Positions 26,224 through 34,093 of a stretch of DNA of 64,000 nt are shown here, piece after piece. Each line of letters opens with the position of its first letter. Position 1 is the first letter of the stretch. This DNA comes from Pseudoduganella lutea (GTDB lineage Bacteria; Pseudomonadota; Gammaproteobacteria; Burkholderiales; Burkholderiaceae_D): positions 5,270,001-5,334,000 of the forward strand of contig NZ_CP035913.1 in assembly GCF_004209755.1 (NCBI RefSeq), in the 5' to 3' direction. Both the position numbers and the translations under genes were made by a program. Below the pieces are notes generated by a model. The model did no database searches and was not told the origin of the DNA. It saw only the letters and a program-made list of their open reading frames with translations.

Positions 26224-27693
26224 TTACAGGCCGGCGGCGGTCTTCACCAGGCTGAAGACCCTGGTGTTGTCGATGGTGCCGGTGAACGTGTCGGCGCCCT
26301 TGCCGATGGCGCCCAGGAACACGTCGGTACCGCCGTGCGTTTCGGCACCCACGCCCATGCGCACCGCCGCTTCCTGGTGGTAGGTGTTGGCGCTGGTGGC
26401 GTTGTCGTCCAGGGCCACCTGGCCGGCGCGGCTGGCCTGCATGCGGTTCTCGCCGTTGCCGAAGCCGATGATCGTGTAAGGCGCGCCATCGAGATCCTTG
26501 TCCACTTCGCCCGTCACGTAGTTCTTCACCACGCCCAGCACGCCGGCATTGCCGGCCGCCGTCTTGCCCGTGCGCTTCGCATAGCCGTTCAGCACGAGCG
26601 TGTGGTCATGGTCGGCCGTGACGACGATCAGCGTGTTCTTCAGGTCCGGGTCGGTGACCTTGGCCTTGGCGATCGCTGCCTTGATGGCGTTGTCGAAGGC
26701 CACCGTGTCCTGCAGCGCTTTTTTCGCCGTGGTTTCATGCAGGGCGTGGTCGATGCGGCCGCCTTCCACCATCAGGAAGTAACCCTTGCCGTTGCGGGCC
26801 AGCACGTCCATCGCCTTGGTCGTCATGTCGGCCAGGCTCGGTTCCTTGGCCGGGTCGCGATCCAGGTCGTAGCTCATGTGGCTGGACGTGAAGAGGCCCA
26901 GCAGCTTGTCGGTCTTCGTGCCGTCGATGGCAGCGAACTCGGTGGCGTTGCTGGCGTAGGCGTAGTTCTTCGCCTTCAGTTCCGCGGTCAGGTCGCGGCC
27001 GTCGGCACGCCTGCCGCCATCCTTGACAGGCTTGAAGAACTGGCTGCCGCCGCCCATGATCACGTCCAGGCCCGTGGTGCCCAGGGCGCTGTTGTAGCCG
27101 GCGGCGCCCGGCACGAGGGCCGCGGCGATGTCGTTTTCCAGGTCGCGGTGGCAGATGTGGCTGTACGTGGCGGCCGGCGTGGCATGCGTGACGCGCGCGG
27201 TCGACACGACGCCGGTGCCCAGGCCCTGCGCCTTGGCCAGTTCCAGCAGCGTGGTGGCCGGCTTGCCGTTGTTCGCGCCGCAGTTGTTGCCCAGCCGGTT
27301 GCCGGCGGCATCGGTCACGGGATCGACCGCGCGGGTGTCCTGCGACATGGAGATGACTTCGTTGTTCATCTTCACGCCGGTCATGTAGGCCGCCATCGAC
27401 GGCGCGCTGTCGGTCACCTGCGCATCGTTCGAGAACGTCTTCACGAAGGCCGTTTCCGGCAGCGTGTCCATCGTCAGTTCGCCATCCTCGCCGACCGAGT
27501 AGATACGCGCCGCCGTCATCGTGGTCAGGCCCATGCCGTCGCCGAGGAAGAAGATCACGTTCTTCGGGGCGGGCACGTCGACGCCGGGCGCCGGCGTTGG
27601 CGTGAAGATGTCGGAGGTCTTGTCGTTGTCGCTGCCGCAGGCGGACAGCAGCGCCATGCTCAGGCCGGCGATGAAAATGGACTTGCGGTTCAT
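26224..27693 (-). CDS. Alkaline phosphatase (PhoA family), copy 2, lipoprotein
   Basis: A 489-residue paralogue of the downstream phosphatase. It carries the same active-site blocks: GDGMG, TDSAPSMAAYMTG with nucleophile Ser96, EGGRIDHALHETT and VTADHDHTL. Its N-terminus differs: LLSACGS is a lipobox (Cys19), followed by a Thr/Pro linker, so this copy is probably anchored in a membrane while copy 1 is soluble. I choose the ATG at 27693 because it gives a proper lipoprotein signal; an in-frame start at 27723 adds ten residues that spoil it. The two genes are 30 nt apart and likely one transcript. Confidence 0.94.
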   Translation of the reverse strand: MNRKSIFIAGLSMALLSACGSDNDKTSDIFTPTPAPGVDVPAPKNVIFFLGDGMGLTTMTAARIYSVGEDGELTMDTLPETAFVKTFSNDAQVTDSAPSMAAYMTGVKMNNEVISMSQDTRAVDPVTDAAGNRLGNNCGANNGKPATTLLELAKAQGLGTGVVSTARVTHATPAATYSHICHRDLENDIAAALVPGAAGYNSALGTTGLDVIMGGGSQFFKPVKDGGRRADGRDLTAELKAKNYAYASNATEFAAIDGTKTDKLLGLFTSSHMSYDLDRDPAKEPSLADMTTKAMDVLARNGKGYFLMVEGGRIDHALHETTAKKALQDTVAFDNAIKAAIAKAKVTDPDLKNTLIVVTADHDHTLVLNGYAKRTGKTAAGNAGVLGVVKNYVTGEVDKDLDGAPYTIIGFGNGENRMQASRAGQVALDDNATSANTYHQEAAVRMGVGAETHGGTDVFLGAIGKGADTFTGTIDNTRVFSLVKTAAGL

Positions 27694-27897
27694 GTGTTGG
27701 ATCGGCTGTTGGAAAAGCCGCAACTTTAATCATGCAAGATGACCGCATGATGACGGAGCGATCATGCCGTGGTCCCGAACTGGCCATCGACGGCTGGATT
27801 CATGAACCGGGTTCATAAGCCCATCCAATTCCCGCCCCGTTTTTCCTCTGTCTTCGCCATTACCATGCAAGGCCCCGGCAACCAGACAAGGAACCCC

Positions 27898-29178
27898 ATG
27901 ACCGTCAAAGCCCATGCCGCGCGAGCCGCCGACCAGCCATTCGAAGCAAGGACGCAACACGGTGGCCCCGCGGTGGGCGCCGGCAGCGCTGCGGGCACCA
28001 TGCCCGGCCAGCCCGTCGAGAAACCCGCCGCCTGGGGCGCGGTGTACGCGATGGCGCTCGGCGCCTTCGCCCTCATCGCTTCCGAATTCATGCCCGTCAG
28101 CCTGCTGAGCCCGATTGCCGCCGACCTGCGCATCACCGAAGGGCAGGCCGGCCAGGCGATCGCCATCTCCGGCGCGTTCGCGCTGCTGACCAGCCTGTGC
28201 ATCGCGCCGCTGGCCGGGCGGCTCGACCGCAAGACCCTGCTGCTGGCACTGACCGCGCTGATGATCGCCTCGGGCACCATCGTCGCGCTGGCGCCGAATT
28301 ATCCGGTGTTCATGGTTGGCCGGGCACTGATCGGCGTGGCGATCGGCGGCTTCTGGTCGATGTCCGCCGCCACCACGATGCGGCTGGTGCCGGACCGCGA
28401 CGTGCCGCGCGCGCTGGCGATCCTGAACGGCGGCAACGCGCTGGCGGCGATCGTGGCCGCGCCGCTCGGTTCCTTCCTCGGTTCCCTCATCGGCTGGCGC
28501 GGCGCCTTTTTCTTCGTCGTGCCCCTCGCCGCGATCGCACTGGCGTGGAAGTTCGCCAGCCTGCCATCGATGCCCGCGCAGGGCGCGGCGCGCGGCAATG
28601 GCGTGCTGCGGCTGCTGAAGCAACCCGCCGTGGCGCTCGGCATGGCCGGTGTCAGCCTGTTCTTCATGGGGCAGTTCGCGCTGTTTACGTACCTGCGGCC
28701 GTTCCTGGAAACGGTCACCGGCACCAGCGTCTCGATGCTGTCGTTCATGCTGCTGCTGCTCGGTGCCGCCGGCTTCGTCGGCACGACGCTGATCGGCGGG
28801 ATACTCAAGCGCAACCTGTTCCGCACGCTCGTCGCCATTCCCGCGATGATGGCGGCGATCGCCGTGGCGCTCGTTGCCTTCGGCGCTTCCACGGTCGCCA
28901 CGTCGCTGCTGCTTGCCGCGTGGGGCCTCGTCGCCACCGCGGCACCGGTGGGCTGGTGGACGTGGCTGGCCAGGACGCTGCCGCACGACGCGGAAGCGGG
29001 CGGCGGCCTGATGGTGGCGGTGGTGCAACTGGCGATCATGCTGGGCGCCACCGTCGGCGGCCTGCTGTTCGACGCCAGCGGCTACCAGGCCACGTTTTAC
29101 CTGAGCGCCGTGCTGCTGGTCATGGCCACCATCGTGGCGGCTCTCGCGGCACGCACCGCCAAGCGTTACCCCTTGTAG
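27898..29178 (+). CDS. Major facilitator superfamily exporter, NepI/YdhP-like
   Basis: A 426-residue transporter with twelve predicted helices. The DHA1 drug-efflux subgroup pattern is visible: FALIASEFMPVSLLSPIAADL in helix 1, the loop motif GRLDRKTLLLAL, and GRALIGVAIGGFWSMSAATTMRLVP, which is typical of NepI/AraJ-like exporters of purines, sugars or arabinose-like compounds. I start at the ATG at 27898 preceded by AAGGA; a longer in-frame ORF to 27769 adds residues unlike the family. The 3' end overlaps the converging LysR regulator gene by 13 nt. Confidence 0.92.
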   Translation: MTVKAHAARAADQPFEARTQHGGPAVGAGSAAGTMPGQPVEKPAAWGAVYAMALGAFALIASEFMPVSLLSPIAADLRITEGQAGQAIAISGAFALLTSLCIAPLAGRLDRKTLLLALTALMIASGTIVALAPNYPVFMVGRALIGVAIGGFWSMSAATTMRLVPDRDVPRALAILNGGNALAAIVAAPLGSFLGSLIGWRGAFFFVVPLAAIALAWKFASLPSMPAQGAARGNGVLRLLKQPAVALGMAGVSLFFMGQFALFTYLRPFLETVTGTSVSMLSFMLLLLGAAGFVGTTLIGGILKRNLFRTLVAIPAMMAAIAVALVAFGASTVATSLLLAAWGLVATAAPVGWWTWLARTLPHDAEAGGGLMVAVVQLAIMLGATVGGLLFDASGYQATFYLSAVLLVMATIVAALAARTAKRYPL

Positions 29179-30059
29179 CGGATCGCGTCGATCACTAGCC
29201 CCAGCGCGCGCGACGAGTGGCGCCGGCTCGGGTAGTAGGCGTGCAGGCCAGGGAAGGCCGGGCAGCATTCGGGCATCACGCTGACGAGGGCTCCTTCCCG
29301 CACATGGCGGCCCACGAGGCTCGCCGGCAGGAACGCCAGGCCCACGCCGGCCAGCGCGGCATCGCGCATCGGGTAGACGTTCGTGAACACGGCCTGGCCG
29401 CGCACGCGCGCTTCGACCGGCTGTCCATCGTGCAGCAGTTCCCATGCATACAGGCCGCCGCTGCCGGACAGGCGCAGGTTGACGCAATTATGTTTCATCA
29501 GGTCCTGCACCGAGGCCGGCACGGGGCGCCGCGTGAAATAGGCGGGCGATCCCACGATCATCATCTGCTCGTCCGCGGCCAGGCGCACGGCGATCATGTC
29601 CTTTTCCACCTGGTCGCCGTGGCGCACGCCGATGTCGTAGCGCTCCGCCGCGATGTCGACCAGGCGGTAGTCGGAACTGATTTCCACGTGCAGGTCAGGG
29701 TAGAGCGGCAGCAGCGGCGCGATGCGCGGCCAGAGCAGCGAGTCCACCACATGGTCGATCGCGGTGATCCTCACAGTGCCGGACGGCTTGTCGCCCAGGT
29801 CGCTGATGGCCGCCAGTTCGGCCTCGATTTCTTCCAGCCGCGGCGCCACGTTCTGCAGCAGCCGCTCGCCGGCCTCGGTCGGTGACACGCTGCGCGTGGT
29901 GCGCGTCAGCAGGCGCACGCCCAGCCGGCCCTCCAGCGCGCGCACGATGTGGCTGAGCGCGGATTGCGTCATGCCGAGCTTGGCGGCGGCGCGCGTGAAG
30001 CTGCGTTCGCGGGCAACGGCCAGGAAGACAAGGATATCGTTGATGTTGTCGCGGGCCAT
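29166..30059 (-). CDS. LysR-family transcriptional regulator
   Basis: A 297-residue LysR regulator. The N-terminal winged helix-turn-helix is clear (FLAVARERSFTRAAAKLGMT, then QSALSHIVRALEGRLGVRLL, residues about 10-50). The effector-binding domain (VRITAIDHVVDSLLWPRIAP onward) resembles the group that regulates transporters and dehydrogenases. Unlike many LysR genes it is convergent with its neighbour, the MFS exporter, rather than divergent, so the target is unclear. The start is the ATG at 30059; the long upstream reading frame to 30743 is an accident of the membrane-protein gene's other frame. Confidence 0.95.
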   Translation of the reverse strand: MARDNINDILVFLAVARERSFTRAAAKLGMTQSALSHIVRALEGRLGVRLLTRTTRSVSPTEAGERLLQNVAPRLEEIEAELAAISDLGDKPSGTVRITAIDHVVDSLLWPRIAPLLPLYPDLHVEISSDYRLVDIAAERYDIGVRHGDQVEKDMIAVRLAADEQMMIVGSPAYFTRRPVPASVQDLMKHNCVNLRLSGSGGLYAWELLHDGQPVEARVRGQAVFTNVYPMRDAALAGVGLAFLPASLVGRHVREGALVSVMPECCPAFPGLHAYYPSRRHSSRALGLVIDAIRYKG

Positions 30060-30115
30060 GGGGGACGGTATCGGCAGGGCGGTTGCCGATGATACCAGTC
30101 CCTCAATGACGCTGC

Positions 30116-30817
30116 TTATTGATGATGTGCCGTCATGGAAGTGCCCGCCGGCCGGTCCTTCAGGAACGTCTGCCCGTTGACCAGCCATGCCACGCCGAAC
30201 GCGGCCACGGCACACGTTTCGGGCCAGAACACGGATTGCCCTTCCAGCGCAAGGCCCATGAAGGCGATCGCCACGAACGACAGCAGCATGACGGCGCCGC
30301 AGATCTTGTACACGGCCCGCCGCCTGAGCGCTTGCCGGTTGGTCGGCGCCGCACCGGCGCCGAAGCGGAAGTACACGAGGTAGAACGACAGCACCGCGAA
30401 CGTGATCGCGAAGGCCAGGTGGTAGCCGAGAATGCCGTGGTTCGAATAATGGGCCTGCGTGCCCAGGTCCGGATAGCGGGCCAGCAGTTCGGCCGCATAC
30501 GTGGGGTCCATCGGGAACAGCGCCGCGCCGATCGCCGCGAGGCCGGCGATGGTGGCCACGATATTGTCGAGCAGGTGGGAAGTGCGGTAGCACGCCAGCA
30601 GCACCCCGGTCAGCACGGTCGTCGCCACGAAGATGTCGCGCATGCTGGTGTAGTAATAGGCGCTGATCGAATCGGTGGTGCGGATGCCTTCGAGCAGCAG
30701 GCCGCCGCCGCGCACGGCCAGCGGCATCAGCAGGCCGGCCCACCCGATGGTGTTGCGCAACGCCTTGTAGGAAACGATATAGTCAGTTTCTACATGATCA
30801 TTCTTTACCGCATGCAT
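30116..30817 (-). CDS. DUF998-like multi-helix membrane protein, unknown
   Basis: A 233-residue inner-membrane protein with about six hydrophobic segments (for example GWAGLLMPLAVRGGGLLLEG, DIFVATTVLTGVLLACY and IVATIAGLAAIGAALFPMD). The general layout is that of DUF998-type proteins, but I am not sure of the family. The chosen start gives MHAVKNDH; a GTG at 30946 would add 43 basic residues. It is divergent from the ThuA-domain gene across a 232-nt region that contains three 12-nt repeats. Confidence 0.75.
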   Translation of the reverse strand: MHAVKNDHVETDYIVSYKALRNTIGWAGLLMPLAVRGGGLLLEGIRTTDSISAYYYTSMRDIFVATTVLTGVLLACYRTSHLLDNIVATIAGLAAIGAALFPMDPTYAAELLARYPDLGTQAHYSNHGILGYHLAFAITFAVLSFYLVYFRFGAGAAPTNRQALRRRAVYKICGAVMLLSFVAIAFMGLALEGQSVFWPETCAVAAFGVAWLVNGQTFLKDRPAGTSMTAHHQ

Positions 30818-30960
30818 GCTCTTCTCCGCAACGCTGAAATGCCGATAGCTCCATTGTAGGCAGCGTGACAAAGTGTGCATTTTTTTTCGTTCCTGCGGTG
30901 CCGCGCTGTGCCGGCAGCCAGCGATTCGCGGGGCGATTCCGGCCACCGCCGCAAATTCGG

Positions 30961-30996
30961 CCGATCGATCGGTTGATTGATCGGCCGATTGATCGG
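30961..30996. repeat. Three 12-nt tandem units in a divergent promoter region
   Basis: CCGATCGATCGG, TTGATTGATCGG and CCGATTGATCGG follow one another without spacing. The first is a perfect palindrome. They lie 54 nt before the ThuA gene and could be a repeated operator or simple repeat drift. Confidence 0.6.
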
Positions 30997-31049
30997 AGCG
31001 TGGCTCGCTTTCCTTTTAAAATCGGCGTTTTCACTACGGAAGGCTTGCC

Positions 31050-31871
31050 ATGCTGAAATCCATCGCGGGCGCGCTTGCCCTTGCCACCGCCACCATCGCG
31101 CCGGCGGGCGCCGAACCGGCTGGAGCGGCTGAAGCGGCGGGGCCGGTGAAGATCCTGATCGTCAGCGGCGGCTGCTGCCACGACTACCCGCAGCAGCGCA
31201 AACTGCTGGAAGAGGGCCTGAAAAGCCGCATGGCCGCGCAGGTCAGCCACGTTTTCCACGATCCCAAGCCCGGCGAGAAAGCCACGCGCCCCGCGCTGCC
31301 GATCTATGGCAACCCGGACTATGCGCGAGGCTTCGACGTGGTGATCCACAACGAGTGCGCGGCGGACGAAGACAGCGCCGCGGCCCTGGACGCGGTACTG
31401 GCACCGCACCGCGCGGGCGTGCCCGCCGTGAACCTGCACTGCGCGATGCATTCCTACCGTTCGGGGGAGTGGAAGAAGCCGGTGATCGCCGGCGCCCCGA
31501 ACGCGCGCTGGTTCGAATTCACCGGCATCCAGTCCAGCGGCCATGGCCCGCAATCGCCGATCCGGCTGACGGCGGCGAACACCGGCCACCCAGTCGCCGC
31601 CGGCTTCCGGCCCTATACCACCGCCAGCGATGAGCTGTACAACAACCTGGCCACGTTCGACGTCACGCCCGTGCTGCTTGGCGTGCAACCCCAATCGCAG
31701 GTAGCGGCGGACCGCGACAAGACATACACGGTGGCGTGGACGCACCTGTATGGCCCGAAGCGCACACGCGTCTTCAGTACCACGCTGGCCCACAACGAAG
31801 CCGTGATGGCCGACCCGCGCTACCTCGACCTCGTGGCCAGGGGCGTGCTGTGGGCGGTGGGGCGGTTGTAA
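31050..31871 (+). CDS. ThuA-domain secreted protein
   Basis: A 273-residue exported protein (signal peptide about residues 1-22). Its ThuA fold is a glutamine-amidotransferase-like domain found in trehalose-utilisation and other sugar-related loci. Diagnostic parts are KILIVSGGCCHDYPQQRKLL, VVIHNECAADED and VPAVNLHCAMHSYR, with the late block TYTVAWTHLYGPKRTRVFSTTLAHN. The nucleophile Cys of true amidotransferases is not evident at the usual elbow, as is common in ThuA proteins. The biochemical role is unknown. GGAAGG precedes the ATG. No sugar genes adjoin it. Confidence 0.87.
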   Translation: MLKSIAGALALATATIAPAGAEPAGAAEAAGPVKILIVSGGCCHDYPQQRKLLEEGLKSRMAAQVSHVFHDPKPGEKATRPALPIYGNPDYARGFDVVIHNECAADEDSAAALDAVLAPHRAGVPAVNLHCAMHSYRSGEWKKPVIAGAPNARWFEFTGIQSSGHGPQSPIRLTAANTGHPVAAGFRPYTTASDELYNNLATFDVTPVLLGVQPQSQVAADRDKTYTVAWTHLYGPKRTRVFSTTLAHNEAVMADPRYLDLVARGVLWAVGRL

Positions 31872-32264
31872 CGCATGCCATGCTCCCCGCCCAAGTTCTG
31901 GCCAGTGGCCGCGGAGCAGCAGGGGTCTGTCCCCGCCAGTTGTCGGCACTATCTAAGTCGCTAGTGCTGATCAAGGGGACTGGGAGGAGAGATGGCATGC
32001 ATGCCATCTCCGCTGCGCAGGCGGGAGCAGTGCTCCCGAAACCCCTGCTACGCCCCCGGTTTTTCGCCAGCACTCCAGCAATGCAAGCAAAGACGGGCGG
32101 AGTAGTCGCAGCACCGTAAATCCCATCGTCGACCAAAAACAATTCTTCCCGCCTCCGTTGTGGAAACGCTACCACTATTGCCATGAAATCGCTTTCACAA
32201 AAACCAACTCTCCGCTACTATCGTCGTCGGTACGTAATTACATAACAACAACGATTGGAGACCC
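31872..32264. repeat. Intergenic REP-like cluster before the antiporter gene
   Basis: No gene is supported. GGGGTCTGTCCCC at 31922-31934 begins a unit that matches the reverse complement of 16300-16365 up to CTGATCAAGGGGACTG near 31977. A two-hairpin element (31989-32053) follows directly, as if inserted or attached. The last 110 nt before the antiporter are AT-richer and probably hold its promoter; GGAG lies before its ATG. Confidence 0.7.
31989..32053. repeat. Two-hairpin repeat element, copy 2
   Basis: Same layout as 1825-1890: a perfect 22-nt palindrome centred on GGCATGCATGCC (31989-32010), CGCTGCGCAGGC, a 15-nt hairpin GGGAGCAGTGCTCCC (32023-32037), then GAAACCCCTGCTACGC. The stems differ in sequence from copy 1 but are still fully paired. 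The outer GCAGG/CCTGC pairing is shorter (5 bp). Confidence 0.75.
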
Positions 32265-33473
32265 ATGAATACCACCGAAGTATTCCTGCTGGCGATGCTG
32301 CTGATTTTCGTCGTGCCATTCCTGATCTGGCGCGTCGGCAGGACCGATTATTTCGCACCGCTGGCCATCGTGCAGATCATCATGGGGATCGTCCTGGGCC
32401 CGGGCGTGCTGGGCATGGCGATGCCCGAGTTCCATAGCTTTGTCTTCACGCCCGACGTGATCAAGACGCTCAACGGCATCGCGCTGTGGGGCGTAATGCT
32501 GTTTGTGATGCTGGCCGGCATCGAACTGGACCTGAAAAAGGTGTGGCAGTACCGCGGCGAAAGCGCCACCACGGCCGGCCTGTCGCTGGGCATGCCGCTG
32601 CTGTTCGGCTGCGGCGCGGCCTGCCTGCTGCTTGCCTATCCAGGCTGGGTCGGGCCGAAGGCGGCCACCTGGCAATTCCTGCTCGGCACCGGCATGTCCT
32701 GTGCGGTGACGGCGCTGCCGGTGCTCGTGCTGCTGATGGAAAAGCTCGACATCCTGCGCCAGCCGATGGGCCAGCGCATCCTGCGTTATGCCAGCCTGGA
32801 CGACGTGGCCATCTGGGGCGTGCTGGCGCTGATCATGCTCGACTGGGAGCGCGTGGGCAGGCAGGTCGGCTTCCTCGTCGCATTCGCCGTGCTGACCATG
32901 CTGTACCGCCGCCTGATGGTGCGCCTGTCGCGCAGCGACCGCTGGTACGTGGCGCTGATCTGGCTGGTGGCGTGCGGCTTTGGCGCCGACTGGGCAGGCC
33001 TGCATTTCATGGTCGGCGCCTTCCTTGCCGGTGTGGTGATGGATGCCGACTGGTTCGGCCAGGAAGAACTCGACAACCTGTTCAAGAACGTGCTGCTGGT
33101 GATGATGCCGGTGTTCTTCCTCAGCACCGGCCTGAAGACGAAGTGGGACATGGGCGGCTACGCGGTGTTCTTCGTGGGCGGCGTGCTGCTGCTCGCATCG
33201 GTGGGCGGCAAGCTTGCCGGCGCCCACATCGCCGGGCGCATGCTGGGCTGGAAGCCGGGCGAAGCATCCATCATCGGGTGGCTGCTGCAAACCAAGGGCC
33301 TGATCGAGATCATCTTCGCCAACATCCTGCTCGACAAGGGCATCATCACCAGCGAAACGTTCACCGCGCTGCTGCTGATGGCGGTGGGCAGCACGATGCT
33401 GACGATTCCCGTGGTGCACCCCAAGCTGAACCGGGCGCAGAACCGCGACCTGGTCGGTCAGGCCAGTTCCTGA
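32265..33473 (+). CDS. CPA2-type cation:proton antiporter
   Basis: A 402-residue inner-membrane transporter of the monovalent cation:proton antiporter-2 group, with about twelve helices. VMLFVMLAGIELDLKKVW and RYASLDDVAIWGVLALIML (paired Asp in the transport helix) are characteristic, as is GLHFMVGAFLAGVVM. It probably exchanges K+ or Na+ for H+. It lacks the C-terminal TrkA-N nucleotide-binding domain seen in Kef proteins, so control must come from elsewhere. The KfrA-like gene starts 11 nt after its stop, so the two form an operon. Confidence 0.92.
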   Translation: MNTTEVFLLAMLLIFVVPFLIWRVGRTDYFAPLAIVQIIMGIVLGPGVLGMAMPEFHSFVFTPDVIKTLNGIALWGVMLFVMLAGIELDLKKVWQYRGESATTAGLSLGMPLLFGCGAACLLLAYPGWVGPKAATWQFLLGTGMSCAVTALPVLVLLMEKLDILRQPMGQRILRYASLDDVAIWGVLALIMLDWERVGRQVGFLVAFAVLTMLYRRLMVRLSRSDRWYVALIWLVACGFGADWAGLHFMVGAFLAGVVMDADWFGQEELDNLFKNVLLVMMPVFFLSTGLKTKWDMGGYAVFFVGGVLLLASVGGKLAGAHIAGRMLGWKPGEASIIGWLLQTKGLIEIIFANILLDKGIITSETFTALLLMAVGSTMLTIPVVHPKLNRAQNRDLVGQASS

Positions 33474-33484
33474 AGGAGACAACC

Positions 33485-34084
33485 ATGGCACGCAACGGAC
33501 TCACGAAACAACAGGTCAGGGCGGTGCGCGACCAGCTGCTGGCGGCGGGGCGTTATCCGTCGGCCGACGCGGTGCGGCATGCGCTGGGCGACACCGGTTC
33601 GAAGTCGACCATCCACAGGTACCTGAAGGAGCTGGCGGGGGAAGACCCGGCGGACGTCGCGCGGCGCGACGAGACCGAACACGCGCTGCTGGCGCTGGTC
33701 GGGCAACTGGCCGAGCGGCTGCATGCGGATGCCGAAGGCAGCGTGGGCGCGCTGCTGGCCGAACGAGATCGCGCCTTGCGCCGCAAGGACGAGGAGCTGG
33801 CGGAACTGCGCCGCACGGTGGCCGTGCTGGCCGCCCGCGTGGCCGCGCTGGAAGGCCAGGGTGCTGCCGGCGTCGCGGCAGGCGGCCAGCGCGCGCTGCA
33901 TGAACGCGTGATACAGGAACGAACGACACAGCGCAGCAGCCGCATCGAAGGGTTCGGCGATTTCGGCACGCTGCTGTCGAACTCGCGCTGCGGGCACCGC
34001 GACAGTTCGCCGTTCAGCATCCTGCTGGCCGGCGGCCGCTCCGACGTGCTCGATCCCGGCAGCGACTGGCCGGAACCCCTCTGA
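33485..34084 (+). CDS. KfrA-like DNA-binding coiled-coil protein
   Basis: A 199-residue protein. The N-terminal domain (residues about 3-55; LTKQQVRAVRDQLLAAGRYP, then SKSTIHRYLKEL) matches the KfrA N-terminal DNA-binding helix-turn-helix. An alpha-helical region rich in Glu/Arg/Ala/Leu (about 60-130) should form a coiled coil. KfrA proteins are best known from IncP and related plasmids, where they bind DNA and aid partitioning or regulate neighbouring genes; chromosomal relatives are common but poorly studied. AAGGAG lies before the ATG. The C-terminal 60 residues are Ser/Gly-rich and not recognised. It is probably a regulator tied to the antiporter. Confidence 0.8.
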   Translation: MARNGLTKQQVRAVRDQLLAAGRYPSADAVRHALGDTGSKSTIHRYLKELAGEDPADVARRDETEHALLALVGQLAERLHADAEGSVGALLAERDRALRRKDEELAELRRTVAVLAARVAALEGQGAAGVAAGGQRALHERVIQERTTQRSSRIEGFGDFGTLLSNSRCGHRDSSPFSILLAGGRSDVLDPGSDWPEPL

Positions 34085-34093
34085 CAGCGGACG

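Noticed and set aside
24880-27729. A 949-codon open frame on the plus strand opposite the two alkaline phosphatases
   Set aside because: High-GC shadow frame. It is rich in Arg, Gly, His and Val without domain signatures, while the minus strand carries two clear enzymes.
27694-27897. Pho box upstream of the phosphatase pair
   Set aside because: No pair of CTGTCAT-like repeats at the right spacing could be read by eye.
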